From NCBI GenBank assembly GCA_938074335.1, contig CALJEL010000031.1:1-42174 (forward strand): a DNA stretch of 42,174 nt, given 5' to 3'. The position numbers and the translations under genes are program-made. The stretch is from an uncultured bacterium. GTDB taxonomy: Bacteria; Nitrospirota; Thermodesulfovibrionia; Thermodesulfovibrionales; CALJEL01. The notes beneath the pieces were generated by a model that saw only the letters and a program-made list of their open reading frames with translations, made no database searches and was not told where the DNA came from. How positions within the stretch are numbered: the stretch's first letter is position 1; each line of letters begins with the position of its first letter. This document shows positions 1-7,051 of this stretch, piece after piece.

Positions 1-145
1 CAGTAGAGCAGCAGTCCTTATTAAGGATATTTTATCATGCACTGTTGCTCTGTTTATTAGCTACTGCTCTGCTGCGCTGCCGCTCTGTTGCTCTAAGAAG
101 ACTTTGAGGCAGACTGCCAGTTTTCTAATGGTAAAATAGAGATTC
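1..145. repeat. Palindromic CAG/CTG-rich repeat plus GGCAG module (cut by window start)
   Basis: Positions 1-100 hold two facing arms built of AGCAG/TAGAGCAG and CTGCTCTGCTG units around an AT-rich centre. This design recurs at 9746-9935, 22139-22248 and 35091-35196. It is followed directly (about 101-145) by a second module, GACTTTGAGGCAGACTGCC then TTTTCTAATGG, that recurs near 11852, 21650, 27032 and 35197. No coding potential is evident. The left end of the first arm lies outside the window. Confidence 0.75.
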
Positions 146-150
146 CTTGT

Positions 151-513
151 GTGGTATTGAAATGTCATACATAATTACTATTTCACATATTTTGTGGTTT
201 TAGACTCTTCATCTTTTTTGCTATTGATTCCTTTGCAATTTGTCTTCTCTATGGATAATTTAAGGATGGAATATTTACCGGTTTCTTTTTCTCCTTGGCA
301 GTATTTTAATGTACTGTCTTTCATTGAGAAGGTCATCTAATTTCTTCTCCTTTATTAGAATATCGTTCTCGTCAGATACAGTTGCCCCTGTAATAATTTG
401 GTCTTTGTAAAGAATGAAGATTCTATTATTTTCTAATAACATACCTCCACTTTTGACTTTGCAAAAGAGAGTTTTTTATCCAAGTGTGACATTTTAAAAT
501 AGTAACATTACAC
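151..513 (-). mobile_element. Internally deleted insertion-sequence remnant with both ends
   Basis: The left side (151-190) carries GAAATGTCATACATAATTAC, close to the 70-base element end seen at 24520 and 42039. The right side (about 484-513), read on the minus strand, carries ACTATTTTAAAATGTCACAC, the same end sequence pointing inward. The two ends are therefore inverted relative to each other. Between them only a short minus-strand reading frame remains (275-442). This looks like a MITE-like deletion derivative of the element whose intact left end closes the window. The family is not identified from sequence alone. Confidence 0.65.
275..442 (-). pseudogene. Probable transposase C-terminal remnant
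   Basis: The minus-strand frame encodes 55 residues, starting MLLENNRIFILYKDQ and ending in a basic tail ILPRRKRNR. It lies between the two inverted element ends and reads toward the 151 end, where the C-terminus of the element's transposase would be expected. The catalytic DDE region is absent, so it cannot transpose. Assignment to the transposase rests on position within the inverted ends and on the short basic tail, not on a recognised motif. Confidence 0.4.
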
Positions 514-526
514 AAAAAGAAAGCCC

Positions 527-555
527 TTGACAAAAAATTTTTTTTAAATTATTAT
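527..555 (+). promoter_or_regulatory. Sigma70-type promoter of the arsR operon
   Basis: TTGACA (527-532) and TATTAT (550-555) are separated by exactly 17 bases. Transcription would begin near 561-563. The promoter lies immediately right of the insertion-sequence remnant. Confidence 0.8.
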
Positions 556-576
556 ATGATTAACTGCTCATATAAT
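551..576. promoter_or_regulatory. Probable ArsR operator (inverted repeat)
   Basis: ATTATATGA (551-559) and TCATATAAT (568-576) are perfect 9-base inverted arms with an 8-base spacer. They overlap the -10 box and the predicted transcription start of arsR. This is the usual place for ArsR-family autorepression: bound repressor blocks RNA polymerase and metalloid binding releases it. That the ArsR protein encoded here binds this site is inference. Confidence 0.7.
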
Positions 577-594
577 CATAAAGGAGTTAATGGG

Positions 595-909
595 TTGAAG
601 AAGACTGAGGAATTAAAGGCAGAGATATTAATGGCCCTCGGGCATCCGAATCGGATCCGGATAGTGGAGAGCCTCCGTGAGGGTAAAAAATGCAACTGTG
701 AGCTTGTGGTTGAGCTGGGATTAGAACAGTCTAATCTTTCAAGACATCTTAAGGTTCTTATTGAGGCCGGGATATTAATATCATGGAGAGAAGGAGTAAG
801 GATGAGTTACAGAATTGCCGATAAGAGGATTTATGAAATCCTTGAGCTGGCTGGCATAATTGCCAGAAGCAATATTGAAATGAAAGCGAAGGCATTAAAA
901 GGAGCATGA
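595..909 (+). CDS. arsR: ArsR-family metalloid-responsive repressor
   Basis: Winged-helix DNA-binding repressor of the ArsR/SmtB family. The frame is open from an ATG at 556, but that codon lies inside the operator and upstream of the predicted transcription start. The TTG at 595 is preceded by AAGGAG with 8 bases of spacing and is the better start, giving about 104 residues. A KKCNCELV segment at the DNA-binding region resembles the ELCVC arsenite-sensing site of ArsR, with two cysteines of a CxC pair. The recognition helix is in LEQSNLSRHLKVL. It is first in an operon with a permease one base downstream. Probable inducers are As(III), Sb(III) or a soft metal; which one cannot be read from sequence. 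Confidence 0.88.
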   Translation: MKKTEELKAEILMALGHPNRIRIVESLREGKKCNCELVVELGLEQSNLSRHLKVLIEAGILISWREGVRMSYRIADKRIYEILELAGIIARSNIEMKAKALKGA

Positions 910-910
910 C

Positions 911-1957
911 ATGATTAAAGAACTTTTTGTTGCAGGACTGATGGCTTTAAAAGATTATATTGCCACACATGTGCTGACATGTCTTATCCCTGCCTTTTTA
1001 CTGGCAGGTGCGATGGTTACATTCATAAACCGTGTGGCAATCTTAGAGTATCTTGGAGAAAAGGCAAACAAACTCAAGTCATTTCCACTGGCAGGTGTAT
1101 CAAGCTTTCTGCTTGCTGCCTGTTCATGCACAGTCATACCTGTTGCCAGTGGTCTTTATTATAGCGGGGCAGGCATCGGGGTTGCTTTTATCGTCCTCTG
1201 GGTAGCACCTGCAGCCAATATCCTTGCACTCATCTATACTGGAAGTATCCTTGGTGGCAAGATAGTTATCTCAAGGATAATCGCAGCCCTTCTTATGGCC
1301 TTTATCGTGGGATGGGTGATGACCATATTTTTTGGGAAAGAAAATCAGAACCTGACCTACCAGAAGGCAGAGGACACAAGGTCTGCAATTGTTGACAAAA
1401 AAGAGGCAATTCTTATTTTATTAATACTCCTTTCCTTACTGTTACCAAATTACCTTGTAAGGAGCGGGCCCTATCTGAATAAGGTCCTTATATGGGCTGT
1501 CTCCACAGCTGTCATGGCAGTATATGCACTAAGGGTCTTAGCAAAGGAAAGATTAAAGCAGTGGCTCATGGAGAGCTGGTGGTTTGTCAGGATCATCTTT
1601 CCATTGCTTTTAGGCGGCGTATTCCTTGTAGGAATAATTGGGAAGATACTTCCAGAGGAATGGATCAGGAATTTTTTTGGTGGCAACGGGATAGTAGCTT
1701 CATTTATTGCCACATTAATAGGTGCAGTAAGTTACTTTGCAACCATGACAGAGGCACCATTTGTGGATACGCTTATGAAACTTGGCATGGGAAAGGGGCC
1801 AGCACTTGCGCTGCTCCTTACCGGACCAGGTTTAAGCCTGCCAAACTGGCTTGCCATAGCAAGGGTTTTTGGAGTTAAAAAGTCCTTTGTTTATGTGCCT
1901 ACCATAGTTGTTCTTGGAACACTGGTGGGCTGGTTTTTTGGAAACTTTATCTTATAG
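911..1957 (+). CDS. arsP: ArsP-like permease (UPF0718/DUF318 family)
   Basis: Integral inner-membrane permease of 348 residues, normal for the family, with about eight to ten hydrophobic segments. The conserved cysteine motif AACSCTVIPVASGL lies near residues 69-82 and the matching GAVSYFATMTEAPF segment near 269-282. Both are hallmarks of ArsP-type permeases that export trivalent organoarsenicals or other soft-metal species. It starts one base after arsR, so the two are surely cotranscribed, and it is followed by a small redox protein often paired with this permease. Substrate is inferred from family and neighbours. SO_0444-type copper/zinc efflux is the alternative. Confidence 0.82.
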   Translation: MIKELFVAGLMALKDYIATHVLTCLIPAFLLAGAMVTFINRVAILEYLGEKANKLKSFPLAGVSSFLLAACSCTVIPVASGLYYSGAGIGVAFIVLWVAPAANILALIYTGSILGGKIVISRIIAALLMAFIVGWVMTIFFGKENQNLTYQKAEDTRSAIVDKKEAILILLILLSLLLPNYLVRSGPYLNKVLIWAVSTAVMAVYALRVLAKERLKQWLMESWWFVRIIFPLLLGGVFLVGIIGKILPEEWIRNFFGGNGIVASFIATLIGAVSYFATMTEAPFVDTLMKLGMGKGPALALLLTGPGLSLPNWLAIARVFGVKKSFVYVPTIVVLGTLVGWFFGNFIL

Positions 1958-1968
1958 GGAGGTAAAAC

Positions 1969-2214
1969 ATGAAGATAGTAGTTGCCGGACCTGGTTGTCC
2001 GAGATGTTTTGCAACAGAAAAGAATGTAAAGGATGCCTGTGCCCAGTTGAATCTTAATGCTGAGATAACCCATGTCTTTGATGTGAAGGAGTTTATAAAG
2101 CTCGGCGTAAGGATGACACCGGCTGTGATTGTAGATGGAAAGATAGTGGTATCTGGAAAGATTCCATCAGTTGAAGAGCTGAAAGAGATATTCTCGAACC
2201 TTGGCGGTAAATAA
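1969..2214 (+). CDS. Small thioredoxin-fold disulfide protein (MTH895/TM0996 type)
   Basis: Eighty-one residues, the size of the archaeal/bacterial 'redox-active disulfide protein 2' group. The active site GPGCPRCF lies at residues 8-15, giving a CPRC pair, and the cis-proline region is VRMTPAVIVDG near 47-57. A GGAGGT-like ribosome site precedes the ATG. It is cytoplasmic, with no signal peptide. Such proteins commonly follow ArsP-type permeases, where they may reduce or hand over thiol-bound metalloid; that role is inference. Confidence 0.85.
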   Translation: MKIVVAGPGCPRCFATEKNVKDACAQLNLNAEITHVFDVKEFIKLGVRMTPAVIVDGKIVVSGKIPSVEELKEIFSNLGGK

Positions 2215-2231
2215 TCCTCTGGTTTAATACC

Positions 2232-2969
2232 ATGAATGAAGAATTCTTTATTACAGCGGGGCTTTTTGTCCTTTCAATCGTCTCCGGTATGCTCGGTCTC
2301 GGCGTTGCCTTTGCAGCAATTCCTTTTCTCGGATTGTTTCTGCCCGACCTTGTGCATCAGGTTCAGCCTTTGAGTCTTCTTTTAAACGGTGTTACCGCAT
2401 TCCTTGCCACAATTGGATTCTCCAGAAGCGGCTATGTTGACTGGAGGAGGGCCATTACCCTGGCGATTATTACTACTCTGTTTGCCCCTGCTGGTGCATA
2501 CCTCGTTCAGTTTATCAAACAGACTTATGTGTGGTTTGTATATTTTGCATCTGTTATTTATCTGGCATACAGACTCTTTAAACCTGTTAAAGAAAGGACA
2601 GGCAGTGAAAATTTCAGGCTTGCACTTATACTTGCAATACCTATTTCAATCCTCAGCGGTTTTCTTGGTGTAGGACCAGGATTTCTTCTCATGCCAACAC
2701 TTATCCTTGTGGGTTTTCACTCCAAACAAGCCGCAGGTATAACTGCCTTTGCGGTGACACCTCCTTCATTTTCTGCTCTTATACCACACATTCCAGCAGC
2801 GGAGTGGAATGCAAACCTGATATTGCCACTTATTATTGCAGGAGCAGCCGGCTCATTTATCGGAGCAAGGCTAACAAGTCTTTATGTGCCGGGCAATAAG
2901 ATAAAGCAAATCTTTGGAATCCTGATTGTCCTTGTTACTTTGTATAAAATCTACACTCTAATTAGATAG
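2232..2969 (+). CDS. TauE/SafE-family (DUF81) membrane permease
   Basis: A 245-residue integral membrane protein with two homologous halves. Each begins with a glycine-rich GMLGLG or GFLGVGPGF segment (near residues 19-24 and 138-146), characteristic of the TauE/SafE sulfite/sulfonate exporter family. It sits 17 bases after the redox protein within the arsR operon. The family moves sulfur-containing anions or unknown organic anions; substrate is not determinable here. A broken paralogous C-terminus lies 1.3 kb downstream at 4277-4553. Confidence 0.85.
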   Translation: MNEEFFITAGLFVLSIVSGMLGLGVAFAAIPFLGLFLPDLVHQVQPLSLLLNGVTAFLATIGFSRSGYVDWRRAITLAIITTLFAPAGAYLVQFIKQTYVWFVYFASVIYLAYRLFKPVKERTGSENFRLALILAIPISILSGFLGVGPGFLLMPTLILVGFHSKQAAGITAFAVTPPSFSALIPHIPAAEWNANLILPLIIAGAAGSFIGARLTSLYVPGNKIKQIFGILIVLVTLYKIYTLIR

Positions 2970-2981
2970 AAGGAGGTTGTG

Positions 2982-3356
2982 ATGTTGAAGAGGGTGTTTT
3001 TAGTTATATCAATAGTCTTTGTGTTCTATGGATGCAGCAATGCAGGCAGTATTGATGATGTGTTGAATAGGGCTAAAAAAGAAGGTAAGGTTGTTATGCT
3101 TGAGCTTGGCTCAGTGGGCTGCATACCCTGTGAGCAGATGAAGCCAGTAATGGAGAGGTTAAGAAGGGACTACAAAGGAAAGCTTGAGGTGATCTTTATA
3201 GATGTGAGGGTTGATCGCAAGAGTGCACAGAGATTTGGGGTCTTTATGATACCAACACAGGTCTTTCTTGATAAAGATGGCAGGGAGTTTCACAGGCATA
3301 TAGGCTATTATCCCTATGAAGAGATTGTGCCTGTACTTAAGAAGGTGGGTTTATAG
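2982..3356 (+). CDS. Periplasmic thioredoxin-like lipoprotein
   Basis: The N-terminus has a short basic start, a hydrophobic stretch and a lipobox-like FYGC, so the mature protein is probably a lipoprotein facing the periplasm. The thioredoxin fold carries LGSVGCIPCEQMKP (CIPC active site) and FMIPTQVFLDKDG with the cis-proline. The ATG at 2982 is preferred over the in-frame GTG at 2979 because AGGAGG ends only two bases before the GTG but five before the ATG. It overlaps the next gene by one base (TAGTG). With CcdA next door it probably receives electrons from CcdA and reduces periplasmic disulfides. Confidence 0.85.
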   Translation: MLKRVFLVISIVFVFYGCSNAGSIDDVLNRAKKEGKVVMLELGSVGCIPCEQMKPVMERLRRDYKGKLEVIFIDVRVDRKSAQRFGVFMIPTQVFLDKDGREFHRHIGYYPYEEIVPVLKKVGL

Positions 3357-4045
3357 TGGAATCACTATTCTCTAACATCCAGCATATTATCCAGAATCAG
3401 CATGGTCTCGCCTTTATTGCTGTTTTTATCGGAGGCATTATTTCTGCAGCAAGCCCCTGTGTGCTTGCTGCCATTCCATTGATAATTGGCTATGTTGGTG
3501 GCTATTCAGGGGGAGATAAAAAGAGGGCAGCCCTTTTCTCCCTGATATTCGTTCTCGGGCTATCCATCACATTTACAATTCTTGGAGTTGCAGCATCAGT
3601 AATGGGACAGCTTCTTGGATTTATGGGCAGGTGGCTTTATATCGGGCTTGCCATTATAGCTGTATTGATGGGACTTCAACTTATGGGTATAATCTCAATT
3701 CCCCTGCCATTTCAGAGCACAAGGGATCTCAGGACAAAGGGATTGCTTGGGGCCTTCCTGCTCGGTCTTCTTACAGGCACGGTCTCATCTCCTTGTGCAA
3801 CGCCTGTCCTTGCCGTTATCCTTGCCTATGTATCCACCCAGGGCGATGTCCTGTACGGAGGCCTGTTACTCTTTGTATATGCCATTGGACATTGTGCATT
3901 GATATTCATTGCAGGGCTTTCAATAGGATTGACAGAAAGTATTGTGAGTTCAAGAGGCATCAGGAATTTTTCTCTTTATTCCAGGCGATTCAGTGGAGCC
4001 TTGCTCATAGTAGCTGGCATCTATCTGGGTATAACAAACCTATGA
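3356..4045 (+). CDS. ccdA: CcdA-type transmembrane thiol-disulfide transporter
   Basis: A 229-residue protein with about six membrane helices. Two conserved cysteines lie in AASPCVLAAIP (near residues 31-41) and SSPCATPVLAV (near 144-154), the CcdA/DsbD-core pair that carries reducing equivalents from cytoplasmic thioredoxin across the inner membrane. The GTG start overlaps the stop of the preceding thioredoxin-like lipoprotein, which is its likely partner. It is the last intact gene of the arsR operon. CcdA also serves cytochrome c maturation, but no such genes are near. Confidence 0.87.
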   Translation: MESLFSNIQHIIQNQHGLAFIAVFIGGIISAASPCVLAAIPLIIGYVGGYSGGDKKRAALFSLIFVLGLSITFTILGVAASVMGQLLGFMGRWLYIGLAIIAVLMGLQLMGIISIPLPFQSTRDLRTKGLLGAFLLGLLTGTVSSPCATPVLAVILAYVSTQGDVLYGGLLLFVYAIGHCALIFIAGLSIGLTESIVSSRGIRNFSLYSRRFSGALLIVAGIYLGITNL

Positions 4046-4054
4046 GGTGAAAAT

Positions 4055-4135
4055 ATGAAGAGATTTTCAGTTATATGCAAATGCTGGTGGACAGGAGGTT
4101 AAGATAAATGATTCACAGGTTTCTGGCATTAACAA
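4055..4135 (+). pseudogene. Fragment of a small redox/metal-binding protein (weak)
   Basis: An ATG at 4055 opens a 15-codon frame (MKRFSVICKCWWTGG) that stops at 4102. The next frame continues QEVKINDSQVSGINKL. The two pieces read like the start and end of one small protein whose middle was lost, directly after ccdA. No family can be named. It is listed because it begins the run of gene fragments extending to 5183. Confidence 0.25.
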
Positions 4136-4159
4136 ATTAACTAAAAGCAGGAGGAATAG

Positions 4160-4285
4160 ATGAAAGAATTAAATGAGTATTTAGAGATAGCCTTAAAGTT
4201 TCATGGCCATAAATGCCCTGCTATGCCTATGGGGCTCAGGGCAGGGCTTGCAGCAATGAAGGCACTTGGCGTCGAACGTTCCAGT
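4160..4285 (+). pseudogene. N-terminal fragment of an FmdE-family protein
   Basis: AGGAGG precedes an ATG that opens with about 40 residues typical of the formylmethanofuran dehydrogenase subunit E (FwdE/FmdE) family, including [18 protein letters not shown] with the HGHxCP motif. After LGVERS the frame loses all similarity and runs antiphase to a TauE-like fragment until a stop at 4396. The family normally continues for at least another 100 residues, including the zinc-binding tail, so this is a 5' stump created by deletion. Confidence 0.7.
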
Positions 4286-4553
4286 CCTCATCTGGCTTGG
4301 CTTCGATTCAAAAAAGGCATCAGCAACCACTGCCTTTGTGGTTGTCTTTTCATCGCTTGCCGGTTTTCTGGGTCATGCCACAATAGGCAACATTAACTGG
4401 AGACTTCTGTCATTTGCAGCCACAGGCTCGGTAGCAGGTGCTTTACTCGGCTCATGGCTCATGCACTGGAAACTCAACCAAAGACATGTAAAGAAGGTGA
4501 TTGGCCTTGTCCTTTATGCAATAGCGGCGAAGATGTTATGGGAAGTGTTTTAA
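4277..4553 (+). pseudogene. C-terminal fragment of a TauE/SafE permease
   Basis: The frame reads [20 protein letters not shown] and ends in a C-terminal half with three to four membrane helices (WRLLSFAATGSVAGALLGSW then LYAIAAKMLWEVF). It corresponds to the second half of a DUF81 permease. It joins the FmdE stump at about 4277-4285, so the 5' half of the permease is gone. The ATG at 4266 is in the FmdE part and probably not a true start. Confidence 0.7.
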
Positions 4554-4570
4554 AAAACTTAAAGAGTTAA

Positions 4571-4765
4571 AACAATATCTGTTCAGGATATATTGAAAGA
4601 CTCGACACAAAGATTGAAAAAGGTGATAAGATAGAAGTAAAGGGCTCAAGGATCACCATTGATGGTAAACCTACCATCATTGCTGCTGAGGTGAGAAAAG
4701 GAGACAGTGTCCTAATTCTAAGGGACAGTGCAGGCATCCCTGTGTGGGCAGGCTGGAGGAGGTAA
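4571..4765 (+). pseudogene. C-terminal fragment of an OB-like periplasmic/DNA-binding protein
   Basis: An open frame without a start codon encodes GDKIEVKGSRITIDGK, then IIAAEVRKGDSVLILRD and an end GIPVWAGWRR. This pattern is known from the tail of small OB-fold hypothetical proteins in Nitrospirota and Deltaproteobacteria. A stop at 4568 precedes it, and the N-terminal half and start are missing. It is the third truncated gene in a row here. Confidence 0.5.
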
Positions 4766-4806
4766 ATTTAAGATTTAAAGTTAATGTTCAAAGTTTAAAG
4801 TTTAAT
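4766..4806. repeat. Degenerate TTTAAAG heptamer tandem
   Basis: Four to five imperfect units related to TTTAAAG/TTCAAAG follow the fragment stop. They resemble the AAATCTC heptamers at 23508-23535 in general design and may mark a deletion junction. Confidence 0.5.
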
Positions 4807-4853
4807 AGGCCCTGTTTTGAGCCGGGCAGGGCTTGTTAAGGAGGTGCAAGATT

Positions 4854-5183
4854 ATGCCTGATGTTATCCACGACTTCCTGAAAAAAGTGGTTGCCTTTAA
4901 TAATCTTTCTGATGACATAATCGACGACATAAAAAACATCTTTATAAAAAGGTCTTTAAAAAAGATACCGTGATTTATCATGAAGGATGATCAGGGCTAT
5001 CTGTGCTGTCAGTTATCTCAGTCTGAGTTGTCATCTATGGCAGGCATATGCAGAGAGACTGTTTCAAGGATAATTAAACAATTTAAGGAAGATAATCTCC
5101 TTGATGTTAAACGTTCTAAAATACTCATCAAGGACATTGAAAGATTTAAATCATGCTATTTGAATAAAATATATGTAAAGTAA
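4854..5183 (+). pseudogene. Crp/Fnr-family regulator with its sensor domain deleted
   Basis: GGAGGT precedes an ATG at 4854 that encodes 39 residues typical of a Crp/Fnr N-terminus (DFLKKVVAFNNLSDDIIDDI) and stops at 4971-4973. Six bases further an ATG at 4980 encodes a 67-residue piece with the family's helix-turn-helix, LSQSELSSMAGICRETVSRI. About 110 residues of cyclic-nucleotide/FeS-type sensor domain are missing between them. The helix-turn-helix part could still be made from 4980 as a small DNA-binding protein, but with no sensor or dimer helix this is more likely decay. Confidence 0.75.
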
Positions 5184-5197
5184 ACAAAGGAGTATGA

Positions 5198-6100
5198 ATG
5201 GGCATTAACACTCAAAGACGCCTGTTATTAAGCCTGGCAGTTTTATCTGTAATCTTTATTGCTGAGGTAATAGGTGGCATAATGAGCAGAAGCCTTGCCC
5301 TTCTGAGCGATGCAGGACATGTCTTTACAGATGCCTTTGCCCTGCTGTTAAGTCTTGTTGCAGCTACGCTTATGAAAAAACTGCCTGATTACAGGGCTAC
5401 ATATGGGTATCAGAGGATGGGAATACTTGCAGCATTTATAAACGGCGTGAGCCTTGTTGTAATAGCGCTGTTTATCTTCGTTGAGGGATATAAAAGGTTT
5501 AAGTCTCCCCTCCAGATAGATTCGGAGCTAATGCTTGCTGTAGCCACAGCTGGCTTAATAGGCAATCTCATCATGGCATGGATACTCGGGCATAAACATG
5601 AGGATTTAAACATCAAAAGCGCATGGCTTCATGTAATAGGCGACACAATATCTTCTGTGGGTGTAATTGCTGCAGCACTTATTATAAAATTCACAGGCTG
5701 GCTTATGGTTGACCCCATAGTCAGCGGATTGGTTGGAATCATAATAATTATAGGCGGAGGCAGGGTTATAAAGGAGTCGCTCTGGATATTCCTTGAGTTA
5801 AGTCCCGCAGGATTCAGGGTTGATAAAATCACAGAGTCGCTTTTAAGGATACAGGGAGTCCTGAATATTCATGATGTTCATATATGGTCAATAGGACACG
5901 GTATACCAGCATTTTCTGCTCATATTCAAATACCTGATCAAAAGATAAGTGAAGCCGATAGCATAAGAAAAAAGATAGAACATGAGCTTGAGCATTTTGG
6001 TATTCGGCATAGCGTAATCCAGATGGAATGTGCCGGATGCGATGAAAGGGGATTATACTGCAATATCAATGCAGCCAGCATCACGGGACACAAACATTAA
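5198..6100 (+). CDS. czcD: CDF-family divalent metal cation exporter (CzcD/ZitB-like)
   Basis: A 300-residue cation diffusion facilitator that exports Zn(II), Co(II), Cd(II) or similar ions by proton antiport across the inner membrane. Six transmembrane helices are visible. The metal-site motifs are SDAGHVFTDAFA (near residues 36-47, HxxxD) and WLHVIGDTISSVG (near 143-155, HxxxD), as in CzcD/ZitB. The cytoplasmic C-terminal domain contains HDVHIWSIGHGIPAFSAHI, with an unusual Cys-rich tail ECAGCDERGLYC that may bind metal. AAAGGAG precedes the ATG. Its stop overlaps a small ORF (TAATG). Confidence 0.92.
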   Translation: MGINTQRRLLLSLAVLSVIFIAEVIGGIMSRSLALLSDAGHVFTDAFALLLSLVAATLMKKLPDYRATYGYQRMGILAAFINGVSLVVIALFIFVEGYKRFKSPLQIDSELMLAVATAGLIGNLIMAWILGHKHEDLNIKSAWLHVIGDTISSVGVIAAALIIKFTGWLMVDPIVSGLVGIIIIIGGGRVIKESLWIFLELSPAGFRVDKITESLLRIQGVLNIHDVHIWSIGHGIPAFSAHIQIPDQKISEADSIRKKIEHELEHFGIRHSVIQMECAGCDERGLYCNINAASITGHKH

Positions 6101-6216
6101 TGAACAAAAGTGCAAAATATGGATATCAAGTGGCACTGTTGATGAATCAAAGTGTACAGACTGCGAAGCCATTTTATAAAGGCGTGGAAGAACTCAAAGA
6201 GAGGATGAAGGTTTAA
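6100..6216 (+). CDS. Small hypothetical ORF, 38 residues
   Basis: The ATG overlaps the czcD stop by one base, and the frame encodes MNKSAKYGYQVALLMNQ followed by a short charged helix. Coupling to czcD suggests it is translated or is the tail of a decayed gene. No family recognised. The next ORF begins two bases after its stop. Confidence 0.35.
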   Translation: MNKSAKYGYQVALLMNQSVQTAKPFYKGVEELKERMKV

Positions 6217-6218
6217 CC

Positions 6219-6482
6219 ATGATAAATCTTATCCTGGAGGTATCGAAAAAGGATGAAGAAATCGGGAGATTACTTGAGCGTGTAAAGGAGTATGCAGAGG
6301 TTTATATCCTTGCAAAGAATCGCCAGAAGGGCTGTAATGGCATGGGAGAGGTGGCAACACTGAGGGACGAATTTAATAGTGTGCTTGAAGAGCTCATCAG
6401 ATATTGCAGGGAAAGGGGTTACATTGGAGATGTTATTATTGATATTGATCAGTTTGCTCATGATATCCTGAAAATGGGATGA
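6219..6482 (+). CDS. Hypothetical protein, 87 residues
   Basis: Not recognised. It is a soluble, mostly helical protein with a charged amphipathic N-terminus (LEVSKKDEEIGRLLERVKEY), a QKGCNG element and a conserved-looking CRERGYIGDVIIDIDQF segment. It follows the 38-residue ORF by two bases and is last in the czcD transcript. A facing gene fragment ends just downstream. Confidence 0.5.
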   Translation: MINLILEVSKKDEEIGRLLERVKEYAEVYILAKNRQKGCNGMGEVATLRDEFNSVLEELIRYCRERGYIGDVIIDIDQFAHDILKMG

Positions 6483-6505
6483 GATGAAAAGGGAAGGAGG
6501 ATCAA

Positions 6506-6546
6506 CTTAATAAAATAAAAACAGGAGAAGTGATCCTTCTCCTGTT
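6506..6546 (-). terminator. Rho-independent terminator for the minus-strand porin fragment
   Basis: AACAGGAGAAG (6520-6530) pairs perfectly with CTTCTCCTGTT (6536-6546) over a 5-base loop. On the minus strand the hairpin is followed by a T-rich run (6519 down to 6506). It sits right after the stop of the minus-strand ORF at 6572. The plus-strand side is not U-rich, so it mainly serves the minus strand. Confidence 0.8.
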
Positions 6547-6571
6547 GATTTCAGAAATCCGAAAAAGAGGA

Positions 6572-7051
6572 TTATAGTATAAACTGAAACATTAACCTGT
6601 AGGTGTCAAAACTATCTGTCTTCTGAGGGGCGGGGAGACCCATCAGTCCTGTCTCTTTATCAAATTCTGTTTTGAGATATTCTCCGGTTATTCTGACATC
6701 CTGTTTTTTAATGTAATAGTTGATACCAATACCCGTCTGCTTTATCTTCTGATTATCAATTCCAAGCAGATGCGCAAATTTCCATGATTCATAAGATAGA
6801 TAAGGCTGGATTTTACCATAAGAGCCAATTGTAAAAGGTGGCATATATGCCAGTTTTGCATACCATCCTTCTTTCTGTCCGTTTATGCCTGCTACAAAGC
6901 TATTCCTATCAGCTGGAGCCTTGTTTGTTTTATAGGCATCATCAAAGTCTATTTTCAGATACTGACTGCTCATTGTTACTACACCGAGATCTGTTGGATA
7001 CTCAAACAAGAGATCCGCAGCATATGCCTTATAATCAACTGTCTCGTGCAA
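6572..7051 (-). pseudogene. C-terminal fragment of an outer-membrane porin
   Basis: The 159 residues show alternating beta-strand patterns (WYAKLAYMPPF, IQPYLSYESWKF, TGIGINYYIKKQDVRITGEY) and end FDTYRLMFQFIL, with an aromatic near-terminal residue as needed for BAM insertion. A complete porin would be 350-450 residues with a signal peptide; neither is present. The frame begins only where it meets the sufC coding region at 7046, so the 5' two thirds were probably lost when the two regions were joined. It could belong to a phosphate-selective-type or general porin; that is not resolved. Confidence 0.65.

Noticed and set aside
556-594. ATG at 556 as the arsR start
   Set aside because: It falls between the -10 box and the predicted transcript start, inside the operator repeat.
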